This document shows positions 54,229-63,434 of a stretch of DNA of 64,000 nt, piece by piece. Where the stretch lies: NCBI RefSeq assembly GCF_000772935.1, contig NZ_JPVR01000079.1, forward strand, positions 1-64,000, given 5' to 3'. The first letter of the stretch is position 1. Each line of letters opens with the position of its first letter. Position numbers and translations under genes: made by a program. Source of the stretch: Lysinibacillus boronitolerans JCM 21713 = 10a = NBRC 103108. GTDB taxonomy: Bacteria > Bacillota > Bacilli > Bacillales_A > Planococcaceae. Below the pieces are notes generated by a model. The model did no database searches. It was not told the DNA's origin and worked only from the letters and a program-made list of their open reading frames with translations.

Positions 54229-54279
54229 CAAAAAAATACGCATAGATAGTGTGTTTCAACAAACTATCCATGCGTATTT
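54229..54279 (-). terminator. Terminator after the RpiR-type gene
   Basis: 17-bp stem with one mismatch (54234-54250 with 54263-54279), 12-nt loop and a minus-strand T tract. Confidence 0.9.
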
Positions 54280-54282
54280 ACA

Positions 54283-55149
54283 TTAAAAAACCTGCTTTTC
54301 TCTAATTGCATCTAAGAATAACACATTACTTTCTACTTGCTCATACGATTGCTGATATTTTTCATAGTGGTCTTTATCCTGGCTTATCATTTCCTCTATC
54401 AAGGCATGCAAAAATGAAATCAAGACTGGGGCGATGTCTAGAGAAGAATGATTTTTGGTGCCGAGGGTAAATAACGCACTGGTATATTCTCGAATAGGCG
54501 AAAATGCAGAACCTGTAATGGCAATAATTTTCACTTTCTTTACCTTTGCAATTTCAACGATCGTTTTAATATCCATAATCTGTTTATCAAAAGATAGTAC
54601 AATTAAAGTTGTATGTTCGCCCATACTGTTTATTTGATTCACTAGATCATCCGAGTCTAAACGAAGCTGCTTAATATTAGCACGAAATGTTTTCAATGTA
54701 TTAGATAGCCAATTTGCAACAGATGCATTATGACGAGTACCTAGAATATAGATATTGTCTGCTTCATGCATCCATTTTGAGCATTTTTGGATCTGCTGAT
54801 CGTTAATCAATTGAATTGTTTCTTGAATATTTTGGCTATCTCGTTGCATCACCTTACCAAAGCTAGAATTAGTCAGCTTCTTAGCAGTATATGTAGGCTG
54901 TAGATTTGCACCTACATCTTGAGACAAAATATAGCCTCTAATTTCCTCTTGCAGTTCTACATACCCTGACAAATCCATAGCATAACAAAATCGAATCACT
55001 GTTGATTCACTTACATTAGCCAATCTGCCAACCTCTGCTGCTCCATTAGCAATTACTGTTGTGGGATTATCCATTACAAATTGTGCTACTTTACGCTGGC
55101 CCTTTGACAGCCTTACAAACCTTTTCTTTATATCCTCATGAATACTCAT
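54283..55149 (-). CDS. RpiR/MurR-family transcriptional regulator
   Basis: A 288-residue regulator with an N-terminal HTH (VAQFVMDNPTTVIANGAAEVGRLANVSESTVIRF) and a C-terminal SIS sugar-phosphate domain (about 120-250, YILGTRHNASVANWLSNTL, TTLIVLSFDKQIMD, IIAITGSAFSPI). It probably senses a sugar phosphate or amino-sugar phosphate. Targets unknown; the niaP-like transporter lies next upstream in the same direction. The start is ATG 55147-55149 with AGGTTG upstream. Confidence 0.87.
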   Translation of the reverse strand: MSIHEDIKKRFVRLSKGQRKVAQFVMDNPTTVIANGAAEVGRLANVSESTVIRFCYAMDLSGYVELQEEIRGYILSQDVGANLQPTYTAKKLTNSSFGKVMQRDSQNIQETIQLINDQQIQKCSKWMHEADNIYILGTRHNASVANWLSNTLKTFRANIKQLRLDSDDLVNQINSMGEHTTLIVLSFDKQIMDIKTIVEIAKVKKVKIIAITGSAFSPIREYTSALFTLGTKNHSSLDIAPVLISFLHALIEEMISQDKDHYEKYQQSYEQVESNVLFLDAIREKQVF

Positions 55150-55418
55150 TCCTAACAACCTTTCTTTCAATGACCTTATCACGAACGGGAGATTGTTTCC
55201 TATTGACTCAAAATTCGATTAAAAATACAGTATCACGATTACAATTTGAATACAATGACTTTTCTGAAAAATCTTCATCGCATTAACCTGCTAATAAAAC
55301 AATTTGATTTACTCTATAACCAATTTATATTGATTTGTCATTTTAACAAATAAATTAGTAAAATCGAATAAAAATTAATAAATGCTCATTTTTATGTATT
55401 ATTTAAGCGAAATGAGAC
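55150..55418. other. Gap between the RpiR and MFS genes
   Basis: About 270 bp, AT-rich, downstream of the MFS terminator and upstream of the RpiR gene. No gene or clear operator is visible; the RpiR promoter is expected here. Confidence 0.45.
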
Positions 55419-55456
55419 AAAAATGTCCTGGATCAATTCCTCTGATCCAGGACATT
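55419..55456 (-). terminator. Terminator after the MFS gene
   Basis: 14-bp perfect stem AATGTCCTGGATCA/TGATCCAGGACATT (55422-55435 with 55443-55456), 7-nt loop and a short minus-strand T tract. Confidence 0.92.
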
Positions 55457-55466
55457 CTATTTCATA

Positions 55467-56696
55467 TTATTCTAATTCAAGCTGCTTCGTTTCTTTCCCA
55501 AGGAAGATGACACCTACAACACCGATAATAATTGCTCCACAGAAAATGGCGAAAATAAAACCTATATCATAGCCTGCCGTTAATAAAAACCCAACGAGCA
55601 ACGGGCCGAAAATTCCACCAATTCGTCCAACTGCTGCTGCCATGCCAGCACCTGTTCCACGAATAATCGAAGGATATTGTTCAGGTGTATAAGCATATAA
55701 TGCTCCCCAAGCCCCTAAGTTAAAGAAAGATAAAAACATTCCTGAAGTTAGCAATACAGCTAAAGTATCTGCATTTCCAAAAATATATGCACTCGCTGCA
55801 GTCCCAATTAGATAGGAAACAAGGACAAATTTACGTCCAAACTTTTCTATAAACCATGCGGCTGTAAAGTAACCTGGTAATTGAGCTAAAGTCATAATCA
55901 AAACATATTTAAAGCTCGTGATCATGTCAAAGCCCTTCCCTACCATTACACTTGGCAACCATAAAAACATGCCATAATACGAAAATACAACCGTAAACCA
56001 TAATAACCACAGCATAAACGTAGAACGAGCATACTTTTTCGACCAAACCTCTTTCATATTTTGGCCAATGCTCCGTTTTTTTGCTTCTTCCTTCACAGTA
56101 AATTGAGGTGAATCAGGCAAATGCCAACGAAGATAGATAGCATAAAACGCTGGAAGTGCCGTTAGAATAAGTGCTACTCGCCATCCCCATGTAGGAATCA
56201 CAAAATACGAAATAAGTGCTGCAATTAACCAGCCTGCTGCCCAAAAGCTTTCAAGTAATACAACCACGCGCCCTCTTTCTTTGGCAGCTACACTTTCAGA
56301 TACAAGTGTTGAAGCTACAGGTAATTCTCCTCCTAGCCCCATCCCTACTAAAAAACGTAAAATTAAAAATGCAGTCAATGTTGTTGTAAAAGCGGACAAA
56401 CCACTTGCAATAGAAAAAAGGACAAGTGTCCACATAAAAATTTGCTTGCGCCCTACTTTATCAGCAAATACACCGAAAAAGAGAGCTCCTACAGCCATCC
56501 CGATAGAATTTATACTACCAATCCAACCTGACTGACTTGGTGAAAGTCCCCACTCAGCAGCCAATGCTGCAATAACAAAGGACAATATACCAACGTCCAT
56601 TGCATCGAAGAGCCACCCTACCCCCGCTACACCCAATAGCTTATTTCTGGAAATGGATTGCTGAGGTTTATTTGTTACTGCTGTATTTATTGTCAT
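55467..56696 (-). CDS. MFS transporter of the AAHS/NiaP group
   Basis: A 409-residue twelve-helix transporter with GWLFDAMDVGILSFVIA (helix 1), FADKVGRKQIFMW (loop 2-3), RFLVGMGLGGELPVASTLVSE (helix 4) and PEQYPSIIRGTGAGMAAAVGRIG (helix 10-11). It is near NiaP niacin and aromatic-acid:H+ symporters; the substrate (nicotinate or an aromatic acid) is inferred only. The start is ATG 56694-56696 with AGGTGG 5 bp upstream. Confidence 0.82.
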   Translation of the reverse strand: MTINTAVTNKPQQSISRNKLLGVAGVGWLFDAMDVGILSFVIAALAAEWGLSPSQSGWIGSINSIGMAVGALFFGVFADKVGRKQIFMWTLVLFSIASGLSAFTTTLTAFLILRFLVGMGLGGELPVASTLVSESVAAKERGRVVVLLESFWAAGWLIAALISYFVIPTWGWRVALILTALPAFYAIYLRWHLPDSPQFTVKEEAKKRSIGQNMKEVWSKKYARSTFMLWLLWFTVVFSYYGMFLWLPSVMVGKGFDMITSFKYVLIMTLAQLPGYFTAAWFIEKFGRKFVLVSYLIGTAASAYIFGNADTLAVLLTSGMFLSFFNLGAWGALYAYTPEQYPSIIRGTGAGMAAAVGRIGGIFGPLLVGFLLTAGYDIGFIFAIFCGAIIIGVVGVIFLGKETKQLELE

Positions 56697-56813
56697 CTCA
56701 ACCACCTGTCTTTACACATGACTTTACATTACAAGATTACTATACAGTTGTTTCAAGAAAGTGACAAGTACTATTCAAATTACCGAATTGTTTCGACAAT
56801 TAATGAAATGCTA

Positions 56814-56843
56814 TTGAAATAATAGTGCTATTTGCGTTAAAAT
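56814..56843 (+). promoter_or_regulatory. Promoter of thrC-thrB
   Basis: TTGAAA (56814-56819), 18-bp spacer and TAAAAT (56838-56843). No T-box or other leader lies between it and thrC. Confidence 0.65.
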
Positions 56844-56900
56844 GTCTTTTATACAAAAACAACTGTTCTTTCTATAAGAACAAAAGGAGATCGTTACGTT

Positions 56901-57953
56901 ATGTGGAAAGGCCTTATTGAAGAATATAAACAATTTTTACCCGTAACTGAAAATACACCTGCTTTAACTTTAAACGAAGGCAATACGCCTCTTATACATT
57001 TAGTGAATTTATCTAAGAAACTAGGCATTGAGCTTTACGGAAAAATTGAAGGTGCAAACCCTACTGGCTCATTTAAAGACCGAGGAATGGTATTTGCTGT
57101 TGCAAAGGCTATCGAGGATGGAAGCCAATGCGTTATTTGTGCCTCTACAGGAAACACTTCTGCTGCTGCAGCTGCTTATGCAACTCGTGCAGGTATTCAA
57201 TCAATCGTTGTTATTCCAAAAGGTAAAGTGGCTCTTGGAAAGCTAGCACAAGCAACAATGTACGGGGCAAAAATCATCGAAATTGACGGAAACTTTGATG
57301 ATGCTCTTAATATCGTTCGCCAAGTAAGTGAAACAACACCAGTTGCGCTTGTTAACTCTGTGAATCCGTACCGTATCGAAGGTCAAAAAACGGCATCGTT
57401 TGAAATTGTAGATGCGTTAGGTTCAGCACCGGATTATCTGTGTATACCTGTTGGTAATGCAGGTAACATTACTGCATATTGGAAAGGGTTTAAAGAATAT
57501 CACGCTGCTAAAAATTGTGGTCTACCAAAAATGTATGGCTTTGAAGCTGAAGGTGCTGCAGCAATCGTTAAAGGAGAGCCAATTGCGAATCCTGAGACAG
57601 TAGCAACTGCCATTCGAATTGGCAATCCTGCGAGCTGGAAATTGGCAGAAGCGGCTCGCGATGAATCTGGTGGTATCATTGATTCCGTGACTGATGAAGA
57701 AATTGTAGCAGCCTACAAATTAATCGCAAGTACAGAAGGCATTTTTGTTGAACCAGGCTCTGCTGCTTCTTTAGCAGGTGTTATAAAATCTGTTGAAAAC
57801 GGAAAAATCCCTCAGGGCGCTAAAGTTGTAACAATCTTTACAGGGAATGGACTAAAAGATCCTGATACAGCCATGAATGTATCCACTGTAGAGGTCGTAT
57901 CTCTTAAAAACGATGACGAAGAAATTCGTGCATATATTGAGGGTGTACTATGA
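56901..57953 (+). CDS. thrC: Threonine synthase
   Basis: A 350-residue fold-type II PLP enzyme that turns O-phosphohomoserine into threonine. PLP lysine in [13 protein letters not shown] (about Lys60), [25 protein letters not shown] and [11 protein letters not shown]. It is the compact Bacillus-type ThrC. The ATG has AAAAGGAG upstream. Its stop overlaps thrB by 4 bp. Confidence 0.96.
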   Translation: MWKGLIEEYKQFLPVTENTPALTLNEGNTPLIHLVNLSKKLGIELYGKIEGANPTGSFKDRGMVFAVAKAIEDGSQCVICASTGNTSAAAAAYATRAGIQSIVVIPKGKVALGKLAQATMYGAKIIEIDGNFDDALNIVRQVSETTPVALVNSVNPYRIEGQKTASFEIVDALGSAPDYLCIPVGNAGNITAYWKGFKEYHAAKNCGLPKMYGFEAEGAAAIVKGEPIANPETVATAIRIGNPASWKLAEAARDESGGIIDSVTDEEIVAAYKLIASTEGIFVEPGSAASLAGVIKSVENGKIPQGAKVVTIFTGNGLKDPDTAMNVSTVEVVSLKNDDEEIRAYIEGVL

Positions 57954-58864
57954 GTAAAATTTGGCAAATCTCAGTTCCTGGAAGCACAGCCAATTTAGGT
58001 CCAGGCTTTGATTCAATAGGACTTGGCTTGTCTCTTTACTTAAAGCTTTCTGTTACCCTACAAGAACAATGGGAAATTATTCATCTTGATGATAATGGTC
58101 CTAAAGAGTTTGAGCTTGAAGAACACTTACTATACGTTATTGCTAAAAAAACTGCAGATCTATATGGTCAACAGCTTCCTGCTTGTCGTGTAGAGATGGC
58201 TAGTGAACTTCCGTTGGCACGTGGACTTGGCAGCAGTGCAGCAGTTATTGTTGCAGGTATCGAACTTGCAAATCAAGTATGCGAGCTTGGATTAACAATT
58301 CAAGATAAACTCAATCTCTCTTCACAAATTGAAGGACATCCAGATAACGCAACTGCTTCAGTTTTAGGAGGATTAACGATTTCTTCAATGGATGACAAAG
58401 GCATAGTTGATACATTCCACATCAATGATATCGATGCCTCCTTTGTTGTATATGTACCAGATGTTGAATTAAAAACGAGCGAATCCCGTTCTGTTTTACC
58501 AGAGCAATTTAATCGCTCCTATGCTGTTCATGCTTCAGCAAATGCGAATATGTTAGCTGCTTCTTTAATGGCACGAGATTTTGAACGTGCTGGACGTTAT
58601 ATGGAGGCAGATTTATTCCATGAACCGTTTCGTGCAAAGCTAATTCCTGCTTATGAGGAAATTCGTATGGCAGCAAAATCGAACGGTGCATATGGTACTG
58701 CTCTAAGTGGCGCTGGACCAACATTGATTTCTATTATTCCTTCTGCTATTGCGCCTGACTTCGTTCAATTAATGACAAAGCAATTCCCTGAGCATCAAAT
58801 TATTTTAACAAAAGCGGATGAACATGGTATACAAGTCAATGAATGTATGAAACGTCTACTATAA
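57950..58864 (+). CDS. thrB: Homoserine kinase
   Basis: A 304-residue GHMP kinase that phosphorylates homoserine to make the thrC substrate: [37 protein letters not shown] (ATP loop) and [14 protein letters not shown]. It starts within the last codons of thrC (ATGA overlap), giving coupled synthesis. hom, usually first in hom-thrC-thrB, is not adjacent; it must lie elsewhere. Terminator overlaps the stop. Confidence 0.95.
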   Translation: MSKIWQISVPGSTANLGPGFDSIGLGLSLYLKLSVTLQEQWEIIHLDDNGPKEFELEEHLLYVIAKKTADLYGQQLPACRVEMASELPLARGLGSSAAVIVAGIELANQVCELGLTIQDKLNLSSQIEGHPDNATASVLGGLTISSMDDKGIVDTFHINDIDASFVVYVPDVELKTSESRSVLPEQFNRSYAVHASANANMLAASLMARDFERAGRYMEADLFHEPFRAKLIPAYEEIRMAAKSNGAYGTALSGAGPTLISIIPSAIAPDFVQLMTKQFPEHQIILTKADEHGIQVNECMKRLL

Positions 58865-58880
58865 TAGTAGGCGTTTTTTC
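58851..58880 (+). terminator. Terminator overlapping the thrB stop
   Basis: 10-bp stem with wobbles AACGTCTACT/AGTAGGCGTT (58851-58860 with 58865-58874) and T6. Confidence 0.83.
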
Positions 58881-58963
58881 TTGAAAGTAAGTACGTATAA
58901 AACTAATAATATAGAAGGATAGAATTAAACTTTTTAAATGTGCTTTTCTAAGGAGGGATTGCC

Positions 58964-59650
58964 TTGAAACCCATTATATTCTGCGATTTCGATGGCACGA
59001 TAACAGAAACAGATAACATCTTTTCACTTATGACTGAATTTGTACCAGAAGAATCTGAGAAAATTGCCCAAGCGATGATGGAACAAACCATTTCATTTAA
59101 AGATGGGCTATCAGCAATGTTTCATCTACTTTCTACTCATCAAAAAGATGAAATCATTCAATATCTAATGGATTCAGCAGTCATACGTGAGGGATTTGGA
59201 GATTTTGCACGCTATGCTCAAAACAACAATATTCCATTTTATATTGTAAGTGGCGGAGTTGATTTTTTCATCGAGCCTTTAGTTGAAAAATTTGGTCCTT
59301 TTTCAGGCATCTACTGTAATAGAGCTGATTTTTCTGGTGAACAAATAGAATTGATCTACCCCAATAGCTGTGATGAGGAATGCGCGAAATATAGCACACA
59401 AGGTTGCGGCTGCTGTAAGCCAAGCGTGATGCGGAAGCTTGCTAAGGAAGATCATTATAAAATTGTAATTGGTGATTCTCTATCAGATTTTGAAGCAGCT
59501 AAACTAGCAGATATTGTTTTAGCTAGAGATCATCTTATCCAACGCTGTGAAGAGCTTCATGTTCCATATAGACCTTTTACCACATTTCATGATTGTCTCA
59601 AAATAATACAAGAGCTAGTGGAGTCAAAAAAAGCTGTTCTTACACGTTAA
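58964..59650 (+). CDS. mtnX: 2-hydroxy-3-keto-5-methylthiopentenyl-1-phosphate phosphatase-like HAD protein
   Basis: A 228-residue HAD phosphatase of the MtnX type (methionine salvage): FCDFDGTITETDN (nucleophile Asp), FYIVSGGVDFFIEP, a CxxC-rich cap (CDEECAKYSTQGCGCCKPSVM) and IGDSLSDFEAAKLAD. The neighbouring mtnW/mtnB genes are absent, so the pathway assignment relies on similarity only. The start is TTG 58964-58966 after AAGGAGGG. Confidence 0.86.
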   Translation: MKPIIFCDFDGTITETDNIFSLMTEFVPEESEKIAQAMMEQTISFKDGLSAMFHLLSTHQKDEIIQYLMDSAVIREGFGDFARYAQNNNIPFYIVSGGVDFFIEPLVEKFGPFSGIYCNRADFSGEQIELIYPNSCDEECAKYSTQGCGCCKPSVMRKLAKEDHYKIVIGDSLSDFEAAKLADIVLARDHLIQRCEELHVPYRPFTTFHDCLKIIQELVESKKAVLTR

Positions 59651-59656
59651 TAGAAA

Positions 59657-59697
59657 AAAGAAAAAGGAGCCACTTTTACAAAGATGTCTCCCTTTTC
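59657..59697. terminator. Probable terminator between mtnX and zupT
   Basis: Imperfect stem AAAAAGGAG/CTCCCTTTTT (about 59661-59670 with 59684-59695) between convergent genes, with A-rich and T-rich flanks. Confidence 0.55.
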
Positions 59698-59705
59698 CTA
59701 CTTAC

Positions 59706-60515
59706 TTATGCTAATAATACTAGGCTAATGGCCATGACCGCCATTCCCCCTACTAAACCATACATCGATAAATGTGTTTCATCATATCTTTGTGCAGCCG
59801 GTAGCAATTCATCTAGTGAAATAAAGACCATTATCCCTGCGACCCCAGCAAAAACGATACCAAACATGACATCCGTTAAAAAGGGCATAAGGAGCAAAAA
59901 GGCTACTAATGCACCAACAGGCTCTGCCAATCCTGATAAAAAGGATAATTTAAAGGCTTTCCTTCGATTACCTGTTGCAAAGAAAATAGGAACAGATACA
60001 GCAATGCCTTCTGGAATATTGTGAATAGCAACTGCAATGGCAATAGCAATCCCTACATTCGGGTCATTAATAGCTGACATAAATGTAGCGATCCCCTCTG
60101 GAAAATTATGAATGCCAATCGCCAGAGCCGTAAAAACGCCCATCTTCATCAAATGTTCTTCATTAACCTGTGGTTTGATAGCATTAACATCCTCTACTAG
60201 CTTTACTTCATGAGGATTAGTAGCCTTCGGAATGAATTTATCAATCAAGGCAATAAATAACATCCCACCGAAAAATCCAAGGATTGTCATCCAATAGCCA
60301 TTTGTTGTACCTAATGCATTGGTTAAAGCATCTTTAGCTTTCACAAATATTTCTACAAGAGATACATAGATCATTACCCCTGCTGAAAAACCCAATGCTA
60401 AGGATAAAAATTTTGTATTTGTTCTTGATGTAAAAAATGCTATTAAACTACCTACACCTGTTGCAAGTCCGGCAAAAAGAGTTAATCCTAATGCCAGTAA
60501 AACATTTCCGTCCAT
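59706..60515 (-). CDS. zupT: ZIP-family zinc/divalent-metal importer ZupT
   Basis: A 269-residue eight-helix ZIP transporter with paired metal motifs GIHNFPEGIAT (helix 4) and AIHNIPEGIAVSVP (helix 5) plus GLAEPVGALVAFL. It imports Zn(II) and possibly Fe(II) or Mn(II). A His/Glu-poor loop lies about 95-120. ATG 60513-60515 follows AAGAAGGGT. Single-gene unit; I see no Zur box upstream. Confidence 0.9.
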   Translation of the reverse strand: MDGNVLLALGLTLFAGLATGVGSLIAFFTSRTNTKFLSLALGFSAGVMIYVSLVEIFVKAKDALTNALGTTNGYWMTILGFFGGMLFIALIDKFIPKATNPHEVKLVEDVNAIKPQVNEEHLMKMGVFTALAIGIHNFPEGIATFMSAINDPNVGIAIAIAVAIHNIPEGIAVSVPIFFATGNRRKAFKLSFLSGLAEPVGALVAFLLLMPFLTDVMFGIVFAGVAGIMVFISLDELLPAAQRYDETHLSMYGLVGGMAVMAISLVLLA

Positions 60516-60629
60516 ACCCTTCTTCCTTTGCTCTTTTTCTTATTGTACTCATCTTAGCGTAGAAGTTTCCTTTACGCAATTCTTTTTTATAAGGCAAATA
60601 TCATTCTTTACAATGTCTCAATTAAACGT

Positions 60630-60666
60630 AAAAAAAGCAGTATCTATCCTGTGAAATAGATACTGC
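60630..60666 (-). terminator. Terminator after the PAP2 gene
   Basis: 11-bp perfect stem (60637-60647 with 60656-60666), 8-nt loop and a 7-base minus-strand T tract. Confidence 0.93.
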
Positions 60667-60674
60667 CTGTCTTT

Positions 60675-61283
60675 TTATTTATGATTTGATTGAAATAAGC
60701 GTTTACGGCGTTCGTACCAGATGACACAGATGATAAACCAAGTATAGCCGATGCTCCAACCAGCAAGTACATCAGTAGCAAAATGTCGAGCTCCTGCAAT
60801 ACGTGATAAACCAATAAGCACCATCAAAATCGTTGCTCCAAGCCATAGAAGGATTTTACGTCCTTTACTACTATTCTCCGCTAAAATATAAGCAAGTGTA
60901 AATAAATAAAGAATACCTGTCATCGAATGTCCCGATGGAAAACTAAAGGAAGTTAGCTGTTCCTCAATTTCAGGTCGCGGACGTTGCACCCATTTCTTTA
61001 GTAATTGGTTTAGAACATTGCCTACTGCAAAAGTTAGTACAACAAATAGCATGCCTCGATAATTTTTTACCTTCCAAGCTAAATACGCCATTAAAACTAC
61101 TGCAACAGCAACAACAAATTTGGGCTCACCAATATAATGAAAGATCTCAATAAAACGATTACCAAAAAGAAGCTCTGCCATCTTTGCATCAAATGTTTTC
61201 AAAAACTCACTTTGATAAGTGACTCTTAATACAATAAAGACAATTAACGTTAAAACTGCTAAAGGATATGCCCATTTTTTCAT
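60675..61283 (-). CDS. PAP2-family membrane phosphatase
   Basis: A 202-residue, six-helix PAP2 phosphatase with motifs KKWVQRPRP, SFPSGHSMTG and SRIAGARHFATDVLAG (catalytic His residues in the last two). Relatives dephosphorylate undecaprenyl diphosphate (BcrC/YbjG) or phosphatidylglycerophosphate (PgpB); which one applies here is not decidable. ATG 61281-61283 has only a weak AGGTGA. Confidence 0.87.
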   Translation of the reverse strand: MKKWAYPLAVLTLIVFIVLRVTYQSEFLKTFDAKMAELLFGNRFIEIFHYIGEPKFVVAVAVVLMAYLAWKVKNYRGMLFVVLTFAVGNVLNQLLKKWVQRPRPEIEEQLTSFSFPSGHSMTGILYLFTLAYILAENSSKGRKILLWLGATILMVLIGLSRIAGARHFATDVLAGWSIGYTWFIICVIWYERRKRLFQSNHK

Positions 61284-61368
61284 TTTTTCACCTCAAAAAA
61301 CATTCATGCTATATTCTTCACATCATAACACAAATCGCTCTTTTTTGAATGAAAAATAGGCATTCATT

Positions 61369-61500
61369 TTAAGAAAGGTTTACGCCATTGACCTCTTGAT
61401 AAATGGTGATAGATTCTTCTTCGGGTTTGTTAAAATAATTGGAAACGGCCAATGCAACAATGAATAATATGGCTACTATAGGTAGTATTCTTCTAAACAC
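61369..61500 (-). CDS. Small membrane-anchored protein of 43 residues
   Basis: GTG 61498-61500 with GGGAG 8 bp upstream encodes MFRRILPIVAILFIVALAVS, a short hydrophobic anchor with positive N-terminus, then an acidic part (NKPEEESITIYQEV) ending at TAA 61369-61371. It lies 39 bp after the Cys-rich 299-residue gene and probably shares its transcript. Function unknown; signal-anchored miniprotein by shape. Confidence 0.6.
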   Translation of the reverse strand: MFRRILPIVAILFIVALAVSNYFNKPEEESITIYQEVNGVNLS

Positions 61501-61539
61501 CTTAAACACTCCCTTATTCTTTACTATTCCAAATTTGTC

Positions 61540-62439
61540 CTACTTGATTAGCACTGGATCAAATAGCCAATCTTTTGGACCAAAGTTTGCATCCTTTTCT
61601 CCTCTAACTTCACGCGAAATACCATATTTTATAATAGTTTCTCTAAATCGTTTGCTAAACAATGTTTTTCTATATAGATATCTTCCATCATGACTACACT
61701 CGGCTGAGTAAAAAACATCGCCTTTTAGATTTTTCAAATCTTCATGGTGATAAATATCAGGTCCATTAATGACTCCGTTTAAGCCACAACTGCATGGAGG
61801 TTGCTCAGTTGCAAAGTATAATTTAACTCTGTCCTTACTACACTCAGGTAGCATTTGTACAGGAATAATTTGATAAGCTGGCTGTTTGCCTTCTGCAGGT
61901 CCTTGATGGATTACCTCTAAAAGCTCATAGCCTTCTAGCTTTTCTCTTTGCATTAATGATACTAATTCCTCAGAAGCTACCCAATAACCATTTACATGCA
62001 CTAAATGACGGTCTTTCATCTGCGTAGTATCAATGACTATTGGTGATAACTGCTCTTTATCCATGAGCCCACAACACTTACAATGTGTACTTAAAGAAAA
62101 TAGTGTCCCCTTATCTTCTAAGAACATTTCTGGTGAATTACCTGTTGAATTTAAAGTAAATAATGGTGCACGTTCATACTCTATATCCGAGAATTCAAAA
62201 TAAAAACGTTCTCCAATCGAAACGATTCCAAATTCACGCTCTAAAGACTCATATAAAGCTGTTACCTGCTCGTATGTTACATCTTCATTTAATGTAAAGA
62301 TAGGATTAAATTTTGTTTTTAAGTTTCTTTTTCTCAATTCAGGCGCACCAATAGCAATACCATGACGATTATAAACGTTAATAACTTGATCTTGACTAGT
62401 TTCATCTATGGAAAACAAATTTTCAAGTTCTACTTTCAC
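61540..62439 (-). CDS. Uncharacterised Cys-rich cytosolic protein, 299 residues
   Basis: I do not recognise the family. Two cysteine groups stand out: CKCCG near residue 119 and CSCG near residue 218, plus a single Cys at 204 and near 250. Such groups could bind zinc or a cluster. There is no signal peptide or membrane segment. The start is GTG 62437-62439, AGGTAGG about 6 bp upstream. It is followed by the 43-residue membrane protein. Confidence 0.72.
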   Translation of the reverse strand: MKVELENLFSIDETSQDQVINVYNRHGIAIGAPELRKRNLKTKFNPIFTLNEDVTYEQVTALYESLEREFGIVSIGERFYFEFSDIEYERAPLFTLNSTGNSPEMFLEDKGTLFSLSTHCKCCGLMDKEQLSPIVIDTTQMKDRHLVHVNGYWVASEELVSLMQREKLEGYELLEVIHQGPAEGKQPAYQIIPVQMLPECSKDRVKLYFATEQPPCSCGLNGVINGPDIYHHEDLKNLKGDVFYSAECSHDGRYLYRKTLFSKRFRETIIKYGISREVRGEKDANFGPKDWLFDPVLIK

Positions 62440-62700
62440 AATACACGCCTACCTTTATAAAGTTTTATGGTGAAGTATATTGACTAGCTAGTAACATTCT
62501 ACAATCTACTAACGCTACTTTATTCATAGATAGTCAGGCTGCTTATTTTAATAAAATGATTTATATATTACTTACTAAAGCAAATCTACTTAACCACTGT
62601 TAATTTAAGCGTACCAGTAGTTATACCGTTATTTCAACTTCGGGTTTACGCCAATTTTCTGGCGTGATTCAGACAAATTTTTGGCGTGATTTGGCGGTTA
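62440..62700. repeat. Intergenic region with direct and inverted repeats
   Basis: About 260 bp without a gene. TGGCGTGATT occurs twice (62660-62669 and 62682-62691), and ACGCCA (62648-62653) pairs with TGGCGT (62660-62665). Two copies of ATAGGCTATT follow at 62744 and 62792, past the terminator. Nature unknown; possible remnants of a small repeat element. Confidence 0.4.
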
Positions 62701-62737
62701 TAAAAAAACACCGCCACTTTTTTGGCGGTGTCTTTTA
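62701..62737. terminator. Terminator between the two-component pair and the 299-residue gene
   Basis: 10-bp stem ACACCGCCA/TGGCGGTGT (62708-62716 with 62723-62731) with A/T tracts on both sides; it acts for the comA-like gene on the minus strand. Confidence 0.88.
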
Positions 62738-62862
62738 TATTTCATAGGCTATTTAACACAGAAATTTGGATTTATTTAACTGAGGGAAAATATAGGCTAT
62801 TCAATTCCCATAATGCTCCCTATTAATTGAAAAATATACCAACAGTATAGCATAGAAGTTGT

Positions 62863-63434
62863 TTAGAGTAAATTCATTCTCTCAGCAAGATTTACAGCTT
62901 CTGTTCGTGAGTCTACATTTAACAAAGAAAAGAGTTGAGTTAAATATCTCTCCGTTGTTCGTTGAGGAATATTTAATTCAATAGCGATTGCTTTATTTGT
63001 ATGGCCCTCTGCAATGAGTCTTAAAATTTTCTTTTCCTTTTCATTTATAAGAAATTTTTAGGTAAAACAATTTCGCCGTTTGCAATTGCCCTTACTGTTC
63101 TTAATATTTGCTCTTTCGAAGCTGTTTTAGCTAAAATGCCTTCTATTTTTCTTTCTAAAATGAGTGGATAATAATCCGTAATATCATCGCCTGTGTAAAG
63201 AATAACAGAAGCATTTGACTGAATAGCTTTGATATTACGGGCTAGGTTAATTCCATTTTCTAATGGCATATTGATATCTATTAGATAGATATCGTACGGT
63301 TTATTCTTTATCCTTTGAATGACACAAGTTGCATCACTTTCCGTATCGATGATAATATCTTCATTCTCTTGAAATAAATTTTTAGTTCCCTCTAACACTA
63401 TAGGGTGATCATCCACTATGAGCATCGTAATCAA
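62863..63434 (-). pseudogene. ComA/NarL-type response regulator, split by a frameshift
   Basis: The receiver domain (LIVDDHPIVLEGTKNLF, phospho-Asp in YLIDINMP, VILYTGDDITDYYP, GILAKTASKEQI) reads in frame from TTG 63432-63434 to a stop at 63045-63047. The LuxR-type HTH (KEKKILRLIAEGHTNKAIA, RTTERYLTQLFSLLNVDSR) continues 1 base off to a stop at 62863. Together they resemble ComA. A missing base in the A5/T3 run at 63054-63058, or slippage at AAATTTC (63051-63057), would rejoin the frames. Confidence 0.7.

Noticed and set aside
56710-56900. T-box leader upstream of thrC
   Set aside because: No stem I-like or anti-terminator sequence and no terminator before thrC.
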